Source of the DNA: Paenibacillus algorifonticola
GTDB lineage: Bacteria; Bacillota; Bacilli; Paenibacillales; Paenibacillaceae
Direction of reading: 5' to 3'
Length of the DNA stretch: 64,000 bases
Assembly (NCBI RefSeq): GCF_000971975.1
Contig: NZ_LAQO01000039.1
Location: forward strand, 1 to 64,000
In this document: positions 53,551 through 62,561 of the stretch, in pieces
How the letters are laid out: each line of letters opens with the position of its first letter
Numbering within the stretch: the stretch's first letter is position 1
Notes under the pieces: model-generated
The model's database searches: none
The model's input: the letters and a program-made list of their open reading frames with translations, nothing else
Told to the model about the DNA's origin: nothing
Made by a program: the position numbers and the translations under genes

Positions 53551-55527
53551 ATGAACTTGAACGACCACATTCGATTGTGGAACCAAGCCTCTCTCAAAGT
53601 GCTTGATATCAGGCATGCAGCGTTGGAGCTTGGAGAGGAGCTGCGCTCCTATCAGCTGCCCGCGAGCGCCTTTCTTTTCTCGATGCGAGGGCGGGCGCGA
53701 ATTAGGCTCGATGGGATGGAGCATCGCGCTGAGTCCTGTTATCTTTGCCATGCAGGCAAAGGGACCTTTCTCGATATTGACGACATTGCCGAGCCATTCG
53801 AATATTATTTTATTTTTTATAAGGCGACGCTGTCCTTGCCTGCCCGTCAGGAGCTTGTGCAGCTGCTGGAGCGCAGCAAGCCGTTCCACGTGCAATATGG
53901 CTTTGCGCCGCTTCATCATGCCGCTCTTTATTTGAAAATCGTCCGCATGAAGCAGGAATGGAAGCAAGCGGGTACTTTGGAGAAGCTGCGGACGAAATCG
54001 CTGTTTTACCAGCTTATCTGTGAGCTGCTTGGTCAACTGCATGATCAGGAAATTGCAACGATAGTTCCGGATGTAGCCGCGCAGGCGATTCGTTATTTGG
54101 ACGAATATTATGCTGAGCCAGTTACGCTGGAGATGTTGTCCGAGCTGCTGCAATGCAGCCCACGGCAATTGCAGCGATTGTTTAAAGCGCGTTATCAAGC
54201 AGGGCCCATTGATTATTTAATCCAGGTACGGATGCAGAAAGCGCAGGAGCTGCTGCTTGGAACGGACGCTGCCTTGAAGGATATTTCCGCTGCAGTCGGT
54301 TATCCGGACAGCTATTATTTTAGCCGTATTTTCAAAAAGCATGTTGGCATCTCCCCCAGCAGCTTTAAAATGGCAGGACGGCAAGCGGAGGCTAGTCGCC
54401 ATTATCCATTCGCTTTGTCGCGATATGCCATTGCTGCAAGGAAGGGGCACCCGTATAGTGGTAAAGGTAGTGATGAAAATCATTATCAATACCAATATAG
54501 GGGAGCTAGAACGATGTACTCGAACAGAAGCTTTAAGGCAGGATGGACGGTTAGCCTGCTGCTGAGTCTGACTTTGCTGCTGGCTGCATGCTCAGGCGCA
54601 ACAGGCGCCAATACAAACGCAGGAGGCGGAGCATCGGCTCCATCCAATAGCATAACGGCGTCGCCTACAGTATCGGATGCAGGAACGAAGGCTGGTGCGC
54701 CGCGCACGATTAAGCATATGAAGGGTGAATTGAAGCTGGAGCAAACACCGCAGCGTATAGCCGTGCTTGATACCCAGTTCATGGATCAGCTCATTGCCCT
54801 TGGCGAGCAGCCTTCCGGCAGCGTTGTAACGGAATCGGAAAATTTGCAATTCCCAACCTACATGGCGGGCAAGCTGGTAGATGTTGCAGCTTTGGGGACG
54901 TTGGACGAGCCTAACCTGGAGGCGATTGTCGCACTTGAACCGGATATTATTATTGGTACGGAATTCCATGATAAAATTTATGATCAGCTGGTGAAAATTG
55001 CTCCGACGCTTATTTTTGAGCGAAATGAAGACTGGCAGATAACGCTGAAAACGTTTGGAAGCATTATGGACAAGGAGTTGGAAGCGCAGCAGGTGCTGGA
55101 TCAATACAACAGCAAGGTTGCGGGGCTGAAGGCCAAACTGTCTGAGAAATACAAAGATCAGACGTTTGCGCTGCTCAGACCACGGGACAATATCATCCGC
55201 CTTCATACAACCTCCCATCGCACAGCGGCGCTTTTGTATAATGATTTGGGACTGACACCGCCTTCTATGGCGGTAGATGCTGACAACAGCAGCGCGTCGC
55301 TTGCACTGGAAAAGCTGCCGGAGCTTGAGGCTGACTATCTCTTCGTATTGGAGGACAAAAATAATCTGGAGCTTACAAAGGAATTCGAGAGCTCAGCCAT
55401 TTGGAAAAACCTGAAGGCAGTCAAGGATGGTCATGTGTATAAAGAGGATACCAATCTGTGGATTGCCTATTATGGCCCGGTTGCGATAAATCTTGTGCTT
55501 GACCATATTGATGAGGCGTTGAATTAA
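53551..55527 (+). CDS. AraC regulator continuous in frame with siderophore-binding lipoprotein
   Basis: 658 residues from ATG 53551 (AGGAG upstream). Residues about 1-160 are a sensing domain; 165-275 the AraC double HTH (LEMLSELLQCSPRQLQRLFKARYQ, KDISAAVGYPDSYYFSRIFKKHVGISPSSFK). After a 40-residue linker comes a complete lipoprotein signal (MYSNRSFKAGWTVSLLLSLTLLLAACSG, Cys about 347) and a FepB/FhuD-type binding domain (QRIAVLDTQFMDQLIALGEQP, IVALEPDIIIGTEFHDKIYDQLVKIAPTLIF). An internal ATG at 54514 has its own GGGGAG site, and a Fur box lies in the linker. So it may be a membrane-spanning fusion, two proteins from one frame, or a regulator whose stop codon was lost. Btr of Bacillus subtilis is a related AraC-binding protein fusion but is not described with an internal signal peptide. 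Confidence 0.85.
   Translation: MNLNDHIRLWNQASLKVLDIRHAALELGEELRSYQLPASAFLFSMRGRARIRLDGMEHRAESCYLCHAGKGTFLDIDDIAEPFEYYFIFYKATLSLPARQELVQLLERSKPFHVQYGFAPLHHAALYLKIVRMKQEWKQAGTLEKLRTKSLFYQLICELLGQLHDQEIATIVPDVAAQAIRYLDEYYAEPVTLEMLSELLQCSPRQLQRLFKARYQAGPIDYLIQVRMQKAQELLLGTDAALKDISAAVGYPDSYYFSRIFKKHVGISPSSFKMAGRQAEASRHYPFALSRYAIAARKGHPYSGKGSDENHYQYQYRGARTMYSNRSFKAGWTVSLLLSLTLLLAACSGATGANTNAGGGASAPSNSITASPTVSDAGTKAGAPRTIKHMKGELKLEQTPQRIAVLDTQFMDQLIALGEQPSGSVVTESENLQFPTYMAGKLVDVAALGTLDEPNLEAIVALEPDIIIGTEFHDKIYDQLVKIAPTLIFERNEDWQITLKTFGSIMDKELEAQQVLDQYNSKVAGLKAKLSEKYKDQTFALLRPRDNIIRLHTTSHRTAALLYNDLGLTPPSMAVDADNSSASLALEKLPELEADYLFVLEDKNNLELTKEFESSAIWKNLKAVKDGHVYKEDTNLWIAYYGPVAINLVLDHIDEALN
54474..54488. 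promoter_or_regulatory. Fur box inside the reading frame
   Basis: TGAAAATCATTATCA matches the 7-1-7 Fur consensus at 13 of 14 positions, 26 bases before the internal ATG at 54514 and its GGGGAG site, as expected for an independent iron-regulated promoter. Confidence 0.7.
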
Positions 55528-55555
55528 TAAGAAATTCTTGTTGAAAAAATACGGA

Positions 55556-55605
55556 AAACAGGCATTTTTTGCACAAGCTATTTGTGCGGAAGATGCCTGT
55601 TTCAT
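55556..55605 (+). terminator. Terminator after the AraC/binding-protein gene
   Basis: AAACAGGCAT pairs with ATGCCTGTTT around an inner GCACAA/TTTGTGC hairpin. Confidence 0.7.
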
Positions 55606-55652
55606 TTGCGCTTTTTCGCTAGTAAACCGTCCTCCCTGTCTATGCAAGATTA

Positions 55653-55666
55653 GGTAAGCGTTTTCT
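55653..55666. promoter_or_regulatory. cre (CcpA) site before the two-component genes
   Basis: GGTAAGCGTTTTCT matches the cre consensus TGWAARCGYTWNCW at 13 of 14 positions. Confidence 0.6.
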
Positions 55667-55758
55667 TTTGCCCGAAAATGATGGTAGAATGGCGTTGATT
55701 CCCGTGACCCGCAGCAGGCAAGGAGACCGGACTTATCACATAAGGCGGAGGAAAAGCG

Positions 55759-57459
55759 ATGAAGATGACGACATTTCGGAAAATGATAGCCTTGATTATT
55801 GCACTGCTCATCCCGATTATTTTGCTTTACGGCTATTCGAACCAAGTGAGCGTAGATGTGGTGCAGACGACGATCAAGGAGCAGAATCTTAACCGCCTCG
55901 GTTTTTTTATGAGCCAGCTCGACATGATGGTAGATCAGCTCGTGAAGCACTCCACCTCGGCAAGCCGTGATTACAGCATACGGGAGTATGTGGAGGGCCG
56001 GGGGAAAAATGATGAGCTTGTCCAGCTCCAGCGCCACTTGCGCCTCGTGGATATGCTGAATATGCAGACGACGACGAGCGCTTGGACGAACCAAATTATT
56101 TTATATTTGCGCGACACCAAGGAGCTGATTTCGACGGACTATTCGGCCCATTATGACGAGCAGAAGCTTGAAGCCCGAAACATGGGCAAATGGGTTCATG
56201 AATACGCTACAACGTTCGGCATTAAGGAAATGCTGTTCAGCCGGATGCAGCAGTCGGACATGCCGAATCTATATGTCGAGGTACGGTTCACCGATGCCAA
56301 TTTAAAAAATATGCTCAATTCGCTCCAGCAAGATGAGGCGCGCGAGCCTTTTCTGTATCATCCCGGCGAGGAGCCGATCATTGGCTTTAACGGCAACTAC
56401 CGGCTCGTTACGCAGGCAATGGAGCAGCTGGAAAGCTTGCAGCTCGCGGGCAGCGGCAGCCTCAATCTTGAAATTAATCGCCAGCAATATATCGTCAATT
56501 ATATCCGTTCCGCAAGCCTTGGCTGGTATTTGGTCGATGTTGTGCCGCTTGCGAGCGTGTTTGCGCCGATCAACACGAGCCGCAATCTGTTTTATACCTC
56601 GATAGGCTTGCTAATGGCGCTCGGCGTTTTGTCTACCCTGCTGCTGTACCGCAATGTCCAGCGCCCGATTGTGCTGCTGGTGCGGGGAGTGCAGCGAATC
56701 AAGGACGGGCAGTTTTCCACCCGACTGAAGCAGCGCCCTAACAATGAATTTGAGTTTCTGTTCAGCAGCTTTAATGAGATGGCCGAGCAGATTCAGGAGC
56801 TGATCGACAAGGTGTACATGGAGACGCTGCGCTCCAAGGAAGCGACGCTGAAGCAGCTCCAATCACAGATCAACCCGCATTTTTTATACAACTGCTTATT
56901 CTATATTAAAAATATGGCGAATCTCGGCGATAAGGAAGCAGTCGTCGCGATGTCGTTGAATTTAGGCGAATATTATCGCTACACGACCCGGATGGAGAAT
57001 AGCATGACGACGGTTCGGGAGGAGCTTAAGCTGGTGGAAAACTATTTGATCATTCAGCAGCTACGTATCCAGCGTCTGCACTATGAAATCGACATTCCTG
57101 AGGAGATGATGGATTTGCAAATTCCACGGCTGCTCATTCAGCCCATTGTGGAAAATTCGGTCGTCCATGGAATTGAAAGCCAGCTGCAATTTGGCATTGT
57201 TCATATTAAAGGAATGCGCCAAAACGGCTTGAACCGGCTCATCGTTGATGATAATGGCAGTGGCTTGACGAAGGAGGAGATGGTCAAGCTGCGAATGTCG
57301 CTCGCTCTCCCGTTGGATGAGCACACTGGCTGCGGCCTATGGAATACGCATCAGCGGCTGGCCCATTTATATGGCGGACAATCGGGGCTGCAGTTTTCGG
57401 TTTCGCCGCTGGATGGCTTTCGTACAGAAATCATTTGGGAGGACAAGGGGGAAGCGTGA
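55759..57459 (+). CDS. YesM-type sensor histidine kinase
   Basis: 566 residues: membrane segment about 8-28, extracellular sensing part, second segment about 275-300, HAMP (RPIVLLVRGVQRIKDGQFSTRLKQRPNNEFEFLFSSFNEMAEQIQEL), His_kinase domain with the phospho-acceptor His374 (SQINPHFLYNCL) and HATPase (QPIVENSVVHGI, DDNGSG, GCGLWNTHQRLAHLYG). Site GGCGGAGG. Senses an external signal, probably a sugar or oligosaccharide, for the downstream transporter. TGATG overlap with the regulator gene. Confidence 0.92.
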   Translation: MKMTTFRKMIALIIALLIPIILLYGYSNQVSVDVVQTTIKEQNLNRLGFFMSQLDMMVDQLVKHSTSASRDYSIREYVEGRGKNDELVQLQRHLRLVDMLNMQTTTSAWTNQIILYLRDTKELISTDYSAHYDEQKLEARNMGKWVHEYATTFGIKEMLFSRMQQSDMPNLYVEVRFTDANLKNMLNSLQQDEAREPFLYHPGEEPIIGFNGNYRLVTQAMEQLESLQLAGSGSLNLEINRQQYIVNYIRSASLGWYLVDVVPLASVFAPINTSRNLFYTSIGLLMALGVLSTLLLYRNVQRPIVLLVRGVQRIKDGQFSTRLKQRPNNEFEFLFSSFNEMAEQIQELIDKVYMETLRSKEATLKQLQSQINPHFLYNCLFYIKNMANLGDKEAVVAMSLNLGEYYRYTTRMENSMTTVREELKLVENYLIIQQLRIQRLHYEIDIPEEMMDLQIPRLLIQPIVENSVVHGIESQLQFGIVHIKGMRQNGLNRLIVDDNGSGLTKEEMVKLRMSLALPLDEHTGCGLWNTHQRLAHLYGGQSGLQFSVSPLDGFRTEIIWEDKGEA

Positions 57460-59180
57460 TGGAGGAGCAGCTGGCATTTAGACTACTGCTTGTGGACGAT
57501 GAGGCGAGTGTGGTGGACAGCCTTGCCGATACGCTTCCATGGGAGCAAATCGGCATCGGCGCTGTGTTCAAAGCTTATTCCGGCGTAGAGGCGCTGGAAA
57601 TTTTAAATACGAATACGATCGATATTCTGATTACCGATATCCGCATGCCGGGCATCAGCGGATTGGAGCTGCTCCAGCAGGTGCGGAGGAGCTGGAAGCG
57701 GATCAAATGCATTTTGTTGTCCGGGCATGCTGAGTTTGCTTATGCACAGCAGGCTATTACCCATGAAACGTATGACTATTTATTGAAGCCGATCAGCGAT
57801 GAGCATATTTTGGCGAAGGTAAGCGGGGCGGTTCAGGCATTAAAGAAGGAGCTGGACGAGAAGAGCTTCCATCAGCGTGTAGCAAGAGCCTTTCAGGAGA
57901 ATTTGCCAAAGCTTCAGGGCGAGCTTCTGAATGAGCTGCTTGAGGGACGCAAATACTCGGCGGAGCGGCTGCCCGAAAAGCTGGAATCGCTCAAAATTCC
58001 GGTAGCCTTGGGACAACGCTTTGCGCTGATGCTCGTGCGGCTTGAGGGCAAGCTGTCGGAGATGGATTTCTACAGTCTGTCCCTGATGGAATATGCTGTC
58101 AGCAATATGGTGGAGGAGCTGTTTGAGGACCGTTTCCGCCTCTGGACATGTAAAACCATTCATGGCTACTTAGTTGGCGTCGTTACGGCAATTCCAGAAA
58201 GAGCTGGCGGGCCGCTTATAGCGGAAAAGCAAGAGGAGGAGGAGGAGGAATCGCTGTCCGGTTTATCAGGTGATGGCAAAGCTCTTGATGAGGAGCTGCA
58301 GCTCAAGGCTTCGCAGCTTCAGCTCAGCGTTAATCATTATCTGAGTGGAGACGTTTCCGTGCTCGTCAGCCAGTGGGGACTGTTCCCGCATGATGTCAGG
58401 CAGCGGTATGAGGATCTTTTGCTGGCGCTGCGCCGGCAGGTCGGCAGCCAAAGCGGGCTGTTTATCCATGTCGCTTGCGATATCGCCCGCCAGCTTCCGG
58501 TTCATTCGCTCCAGCGGCTGTACGAGCCGCCGATGCTCATTCATTTGATGGAATCGGGCAGCTGGGAAATGGCTGAGCAGAAGCTCAGCGGCATCTGGAG
58601 CGAGCTGAATCAAGGCTGGCCGGATTCGCCGGAGCATCTGATGGAAGTGTTTTTCTCCATCTATGCCTCGTTCAGCTCCTTCGCGCACAAAAACGGGCGC
58701 GAGCTGGCGGAGATGATCGGCTCAGGATTATCGGATATGAGCGGGCTGCTGCCAAGCCGCTCTATTACGGCGTTAAAAAGCTGGATAGACGAAGCATTCC
58801 GGCTGCTGCGGCAAAGCATGGAAAATGATACGAGAAATGACCGTGAAATAACGGTAGGCAAAATCCGCAGCTACATTGAGAAAAATCTCGTCACTGATGT
58901 GACGCTGCAAGCAATTGCCGATCATCTGTTTATGCATCCGGTCCATGTGTCGCGAATATTTAAGCTTGCGACGGGCGAAAATGTGAGCGATTATGTGCTG
59001 CGGCTCAAGATGGAGCTGGCAGCGTCGATGCTGGCAAACCCAAGCCTGAAAAGCTACGAAATCGCGCTCCAGCTTGGCTATCAGAACCCGAATTATTTCA
59101 ATAAGGTGTTCAAAAAATATTATTCCCTGACGCCCCAGGAATTCCGGCAAAAGCTGGAGGGTGGCAAGGAAATGAAATAG
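57459..59180 (+). CDS. YesN-type response regulator with AraC HTH
   Basis: 573 residues from the ATG at 57459, which overlaps the kinase stop; an upstream in-frame start at 57339 lies inside the kinase gene. Receiver with DD13-14, phosphorylation Asp60 (ILITDIRMPGISG) and LLKPIS; a long central region with a Glu run (QEEEEEES); C-terminal AraC HTH (TLQAIADHLFMHPVHVSRIFKLATGENVSDYVLRLKMELAASMLANPSLKSYEIALQLGYQNPNYFNKVFKKYYSLTPQEFR). Likely activates the ABC transporter operon that follows. Confidence 0.92.
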   Translation: MEEQLAFRLLLVDDEASVVDSLADTLPWEQIGIGAVFKAYSGVEALEILNTNTIDILITDIRMPGISGLELLQQVRRSWKRIKCILLSGHAEFAYAQQAITHETYDYLLKPISDEHILAKVSGAVQALKKELDEKSFHQRVARAFQENLPKLQGELLNELLEGRKYSAERLPEKLESLKIPVALGQRFALMLVRLEGKLSEMDFYSLSLMEYAVSNMVEELFEDRFRLWTCKTIHGYLVGVVTAIPERAGGPLIAEKQEEEEEESLSGLSGDGKALDEELQLKASQLQLSVNHYLSGDVSVLVSQWGLFPHDVRQRYEDLLLALRRQVGSQSGLFIHVACDIARQLPVHSLQRLYEPPMLIHLMESGSWEMAEQKLSGIWSELNQGWPDSPEHLMEVFFSIYASFSSFAHKNGRELAEMIGSGLSDMSGLLPSRSITALKSWIDEAFRLLRQSMENDTRNDREITVGKIRSYIEKNLVTDVTLQAIADHLFMHPVHVSRIFKLATGENVSDYVLRLKMELAASMLANPSLKSYEIALQLGYQNPNYFNKVFKKYYSLTPQEFRQKLEGGKEMK

Positions 59181-59201
59181 ACGATGAAGCTGAAGGGCTT
59201 T

Positions 59202-59245
59202 AACAGCGGCGCCGCATTCCGAGCGATGGAGCGGTGCTGTTTTTT
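59202..59245 (+). terminator. Probable terminator after the regulator gene
   Basis: AACAGCGGCGCCGC pairs imperfectly with GCGGTGCTGTT, followed by T residues. Confidence 0.55.
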
Positions 59246-59359
59246 CGCGATTTTTCACTATAAAAATGCTGCAGTTGAATCCTGTTAATTTTGTATCATT
59301 CGATTAAATTGTTGTCATATTATCTTTTAACCATTCGAATTAAGATAAGGACAGAAGCA

Positions 59360-59373
59360 TGAAAGCGCTTCAA
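59360..59373. promoter_or_regulatory. cre (CcpA) site before the ABC transporter operon
   Basis: TGAAAGCGCTTCAA matches the cre consensus at 13 of 14 positions and its core AAGCGCTT is palindromic. It lies about 50 bases before the binding-protein start. Confidence 0.65.
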
Positions 59374-59424
59374 CTAAGATGATGCTGTACGTGAAAAAAA
59401 GCGAAACGGGAGGTCAGCATTTCT

Positions 59425-60759
59425 ATGAAAAACGGATTGAAAAAAGCAGTAGCGGTTTCTTTGTTGACAGTTGTCGTGGCAGGCTGCGGTAATACGGGCA
59501 ATCAGGAAACAGCGAATAATGGCGGGGCGACGACGCAAGCGGGCAGCGGCGAGAAGCCTACGTTGACCTTTTGGATGAAGAAGCAGCTGTTTGATGATCA
59601 AAACACATTAATTACTGAACGTGCGAAGCAGTTTGGAGAAGAGAACAATGTGAATGTAAATGTGGAGCTGATCGCTTACGAGGATTTTTATCCAAAATGG
59701 ACGGCGGCGATTGAATCCAAATCCGTGCCGGATGTATCCTTTTTCGGCTATCAGGAAATTGGCCAATTTTACGGAAAAGACGTTTTGGAGGATGTAAGCG
59801 ATGTGGTTGCCAGTCTGCAAGGCAAAAGCGCCATTAATGAAAATACGAAAAAAGCGATAACGTTCAGCGGCAAGCAATACGGTGTGCCGTTTTGGACCGA
59901 GACGCAGGTGCTTTACTATCGCAAAGATTTGCTTGCCAATGCAGGCTATACAGAGCCTCCGAAAACATGGGACGAGCTTAGGGAAATGGGCAAAAAGCTG
60001 ACAGATACGAGCAAAGGCCTATATGGCATCGGCATGGGCTATGGCAAAGGGAACTCCGACGCCGAGTTTCTGACTCGCGGCATTATTTGGTCCTACGGCG
60101 GATCTGTCGATACGCAGGATGGCAAAACGGTCATTGCGGATTCGCCGGAAACGGTACAGGCCGCTTCGTTTATCCGCGATATTTTCTTAACGGATAAAAG
60201 CACGCCGCCAAGCGCAATCGGCTGGGATGACGCGGGCAACAATAAAGCTTATTTGAGCGGACAAGCAGCGATGATTTTCAATACGGGCAGCGTGCTCGCG
60301 ACGATTAAGAAGGATAACCCGGATTTGTATGAAAAAACAGGCATCGCGCCTTATCCGGCTGGCCCTAAAGGCACCTTTATTCCGGGTATCAGCAACAATC
60401 TCGGCATTTTCAAAGATTCGAAAAACAAGGATTTGGCTAAAAAGTTCATCTCCTACATGCTGGACAAAGACTGGTATAAGTCATGGATTGAGAAGGGTGC
60501 TCCATTGACGGCTCCCGTATATGACGAGCTGGCGAAGGAAGCGGTATGGCAAGGCGAGAAAAACAAAGCATTTGTCGAATCCGTTGCTGGCTTTAATTTC
60601 CTCGGCTATCCTGGCGAGTACAATGCGAAGGCGGGGGAAGTGTTCAATCTTCGCATTCTCAACGATACGTTCCAGAAGCTGCTGCTTGAAACGAGCTACA
60701 CGCCGGAAGCGGCCATCACAGATATGCAGGCTAAAATTCAAGAGGTTTACAGCAAATAA
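59425..60759 (+). CDS. Carbohydrate ABC transporter substrate-binding lipoprotein
   Basis: 444 residues with lipobox VVVAGCG and a family-1 solute-binding fold (TLTFWMKKQLFDDQNTLITERAKQFGEENNVNVNVELI, YGVPFWTETQVLYYRKDLLANAGYTEPPKTWDEL, GQAAMIFNTGSVLA, NNLGIFKDSKNKDLAKKFISYML). First gene of the operon. Substrate not predictable; the enzymes downstream point to a sugar acid or similar compound. Confidence 0.9.
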   Translation: MKNGLKKAVAVSLLTVVVAGCGNTGNQETANNGGATTQAGSGEKPTLTFWMKKQLFDDQNTLITERAKQFGEENNVNVNVELIAYEDFYPKWTAAIESKSVPDVSFFGYQEIGQFYGKDVLEDVSDVVASLQGKSAINENTKKAITFSGKQYGVPFWTETQVLYYRKDLLANAGYTEPPKTWDELREMGKKLTDTSKGLYGIGMGYGKGNSDAEFLTRGIIWSYGGSVDTQDGKTVIADSPETVQAASFIRDIFLTDKSTPPSAIGWDDAGNNKAYLSGQAAMIFNTGSVLATIKKDNPDLYEKTGIAPYPAGPKGTFIPGISNNLGIFKDSKNKDLAKKFISYMLDKDWYKSWIEKGAPLTAPVYDELAKEAVWQGEKNKAFVESVAGFNFLGYPGEYNAKAGEVFNLRILNDTFQKLLLETSYTPEAAITDMQAKIQEVYSK

Positions 60760-60847
60760 GCTTTTATTAAGTAAGCTTTTATTAATTCGGCGGCGGACGG
60801 CCAGAGCGTCTGGTCCTCCTCTGCCTTTAAGTAAGGCGGGATGAGGC

Positions 60848-61720
60848 TTGAATACAAACCAAAACAATAAACTGGCTTATTTGCTCATGAGCCCGGTCCT
60901 GATTTATCTCCTTGCCGTTATGGTACTGCCGTTTGGCTGGGCGCTTTATCTGAGCTTTACGAATAAAGTCGTGGGTGCGGATGCGGTTTTTATCGGGCTC
61001 GGCAATTATTTGGAGCTGCTGCAGGATTCAGCGTTCTGGAAAGCGACATGGAATACGGTTGTTTTTACAGGCGTAGCTGTGTTGTTCAAAACGGTATTCG
61101 GCATGATTATGGCGCTTGTGCTTAATGAAAAGATCATATTTCGCAATACGTTCCGTGTCCTATTATTTTTACCCTGGACGATCCCGACTATCGTATCGGT
61201 ATTTACCTGGCAGTGGATTTACTCCGATGTTGGCGGAGTGCTGAACTTCCTGCTATTGAAAGTCCATCTGATCGATCAACCGCTCGGCTGGCTGGCAAGG
61301 CCGGATCTTGCGATGTTCTCGGTCATTCTGGTTAACGTATGGCGGGGCATCCCCTTTATGGGCATTGCCATTCTAGCTGGCCTGCAGACCGTGTCGAAGG
61401 AAATGTATGAAGCGGCTATGCTGGACGGGGCGGGCGCAGTCAAGCGTTTCTGGCATATGACGCTGCCATCCGTGAAGGAGGTCACTATACTTGCTGCAGT
61501 TATGACTACGATTTGGACCTTGAATGATTTCGAAATTATTTGGCTGCTGACGCGCGGAGGCCCTGCCAATGCGACACAGGTGCTGTCTACGCTGAGCTAT
61601 ACGATCGGATTTTTGAATATGAGCCTTGGGAAAGCGATTGCCATCGCCATTATGACGATGCCGCCGTTGATCCTGCTGATCAACTATGTGACGAAGCGCT
61701 CGCTTTCATCCAGAGATTAG
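60848..61720 (+). CDS. Carbohydrate ABC transporter permease (MalF/UgpA type)
   Basis: 290 residues from TTG 60848 (GGCGGG upstream). Six hydrophobic segments; EAA loop EMYEAAMLDGAGAVKRFWHMTLPSVKEVTILAAVMTTIWTLNDFEIIWLLTRGGP. Partner of the next permease. No ATPase gene is in the operon, so a shared MsmX-type ATPase is probable. Confidence 0.92.
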   Translation: MNTNQNNKLAYLLMSPVLIYLLAVMVLPFGWALYLSFTNKVVGADAVFIGLGNYLELLQDSAFWKATWNTVVFTGVAVLFKTVFGMIMALVLNEKIIFRNTFRVLLFLPWTIPTIVSVFTWQWIYSDVGGVLNFLLLKVHLIDQPLGWLARPDLAMFSVILVNVWRGIPFMGIAILAGLQTVSKEMYEAAMLDGAGAVKRFWHMTLPSVKEVTILAAVMTTIWTLNDFEIIWLLTRGGPANATQVLSTLSYTIGFLNMSLGKAIAIAIMTMPPLILLINYVTKRSLSSRD

Positions 61721-61730
61721 GTGATAAACG

Positions 61731-62561
61731 ATGGAAAATAAATCAATCGGCAAACAGGTTCTCGTCTATGGAACTTTAGCACTTTTATTGATCTTTGCTT
61801 TGTTCCCGCTGTATTGGATGCTGAATACGTCCTTCAAGTCGCAGGGGGAAATCTACAATATGACGCCATCCTTCTGGCCGCAAGTGTTCAGCTGGTCTGC
61901 TTATGAGAAGCTGCTGACGGAGAAGGGATTTTTATCGAATATTAAAAATAGCCTTTACGTATCGCTGATCGTTTCTTTTCTATCGATTTTGTTCAGTATG
62001 CTCGCTGCTTATGCCATTTCAAAATTGCAGTTCAAGGGCCGCGGCTTTATATCTAGAGGAATCTTGTACGCCTACTTGATGCCGCGCGCGGTGCTGTTTA
62101 TTCCGCTTTATATGCTGGTGAATGCGATTGGGCTGAGCAATTCGGTTTATGGTCTCATGCTTATATACCCGACGATTACAATTCCATATGCCACTTGGAT
62201 GCTCGTCTCCTATTTTAAATCGATTCCGGGAGAGATTGAGGAAGCGGCGATGATCGACGGCTGCAGTCGGGCGCGCACGATGTGGAGCGTTATTTTTCCC
62301 CTTGCTGCTCCAGGGCTTGCGGCAACCTTCATCTTCGCCTTCACGCTGTGCTGGAGTGAATATTTATATGCCCTCGTCATTGTGACGAAAACGAGCGATA
62401 AGACGATTACGCTTGGACTGTCGGATATGATCGTTGGCGACGTATTCGCTTGGGGGCCGCTGATGGGCGGCTCGATTATCGCTTCTATTCCAGTCATTAT
62501 TATGTATTTGTTTACATCAAAATATATGGTTAGCGGGATGACCGTTGGAGGAGTCAAATAA
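61731..62561 (+). CDS. Carbohydrate ABC transporter permease (MalG/UgpE type)
   Basis: 276 residues, six hydrophobic segments, EAA loop GEIEEAAMIDGCSRARTMWSVIFPLAAPGLAATFIFAFTLCWSEYLYALV. Starts 10 bases after the first permease; its stop overlaps the next start (TAATG). Confidence 0.92.
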   Translation: MENKSIGKQVLVYGTLALLLIFALFPLYWMLNTSFKSQGEIYNMTPSFWPQVFSWSAYEKLLTEKGFLSNIKNSLYVSLIVSFLSILFSMLAAYAISKLQFKGRGFISRGILYAYLMPRAVLFIPLYMLVNAIGLSNSVYGLMLIYPTITIPYATWMLVSYFKSIPGEIEEAAMIDGCSRARTMWSVIFPLAAPGLAATFIFAFTLCWSEYLYALVIVTKTSDKTITLGLSDMIVGDVFAWGPLMGGSIIASIPVIIMYLFTSKYMVSGMTVGGVK

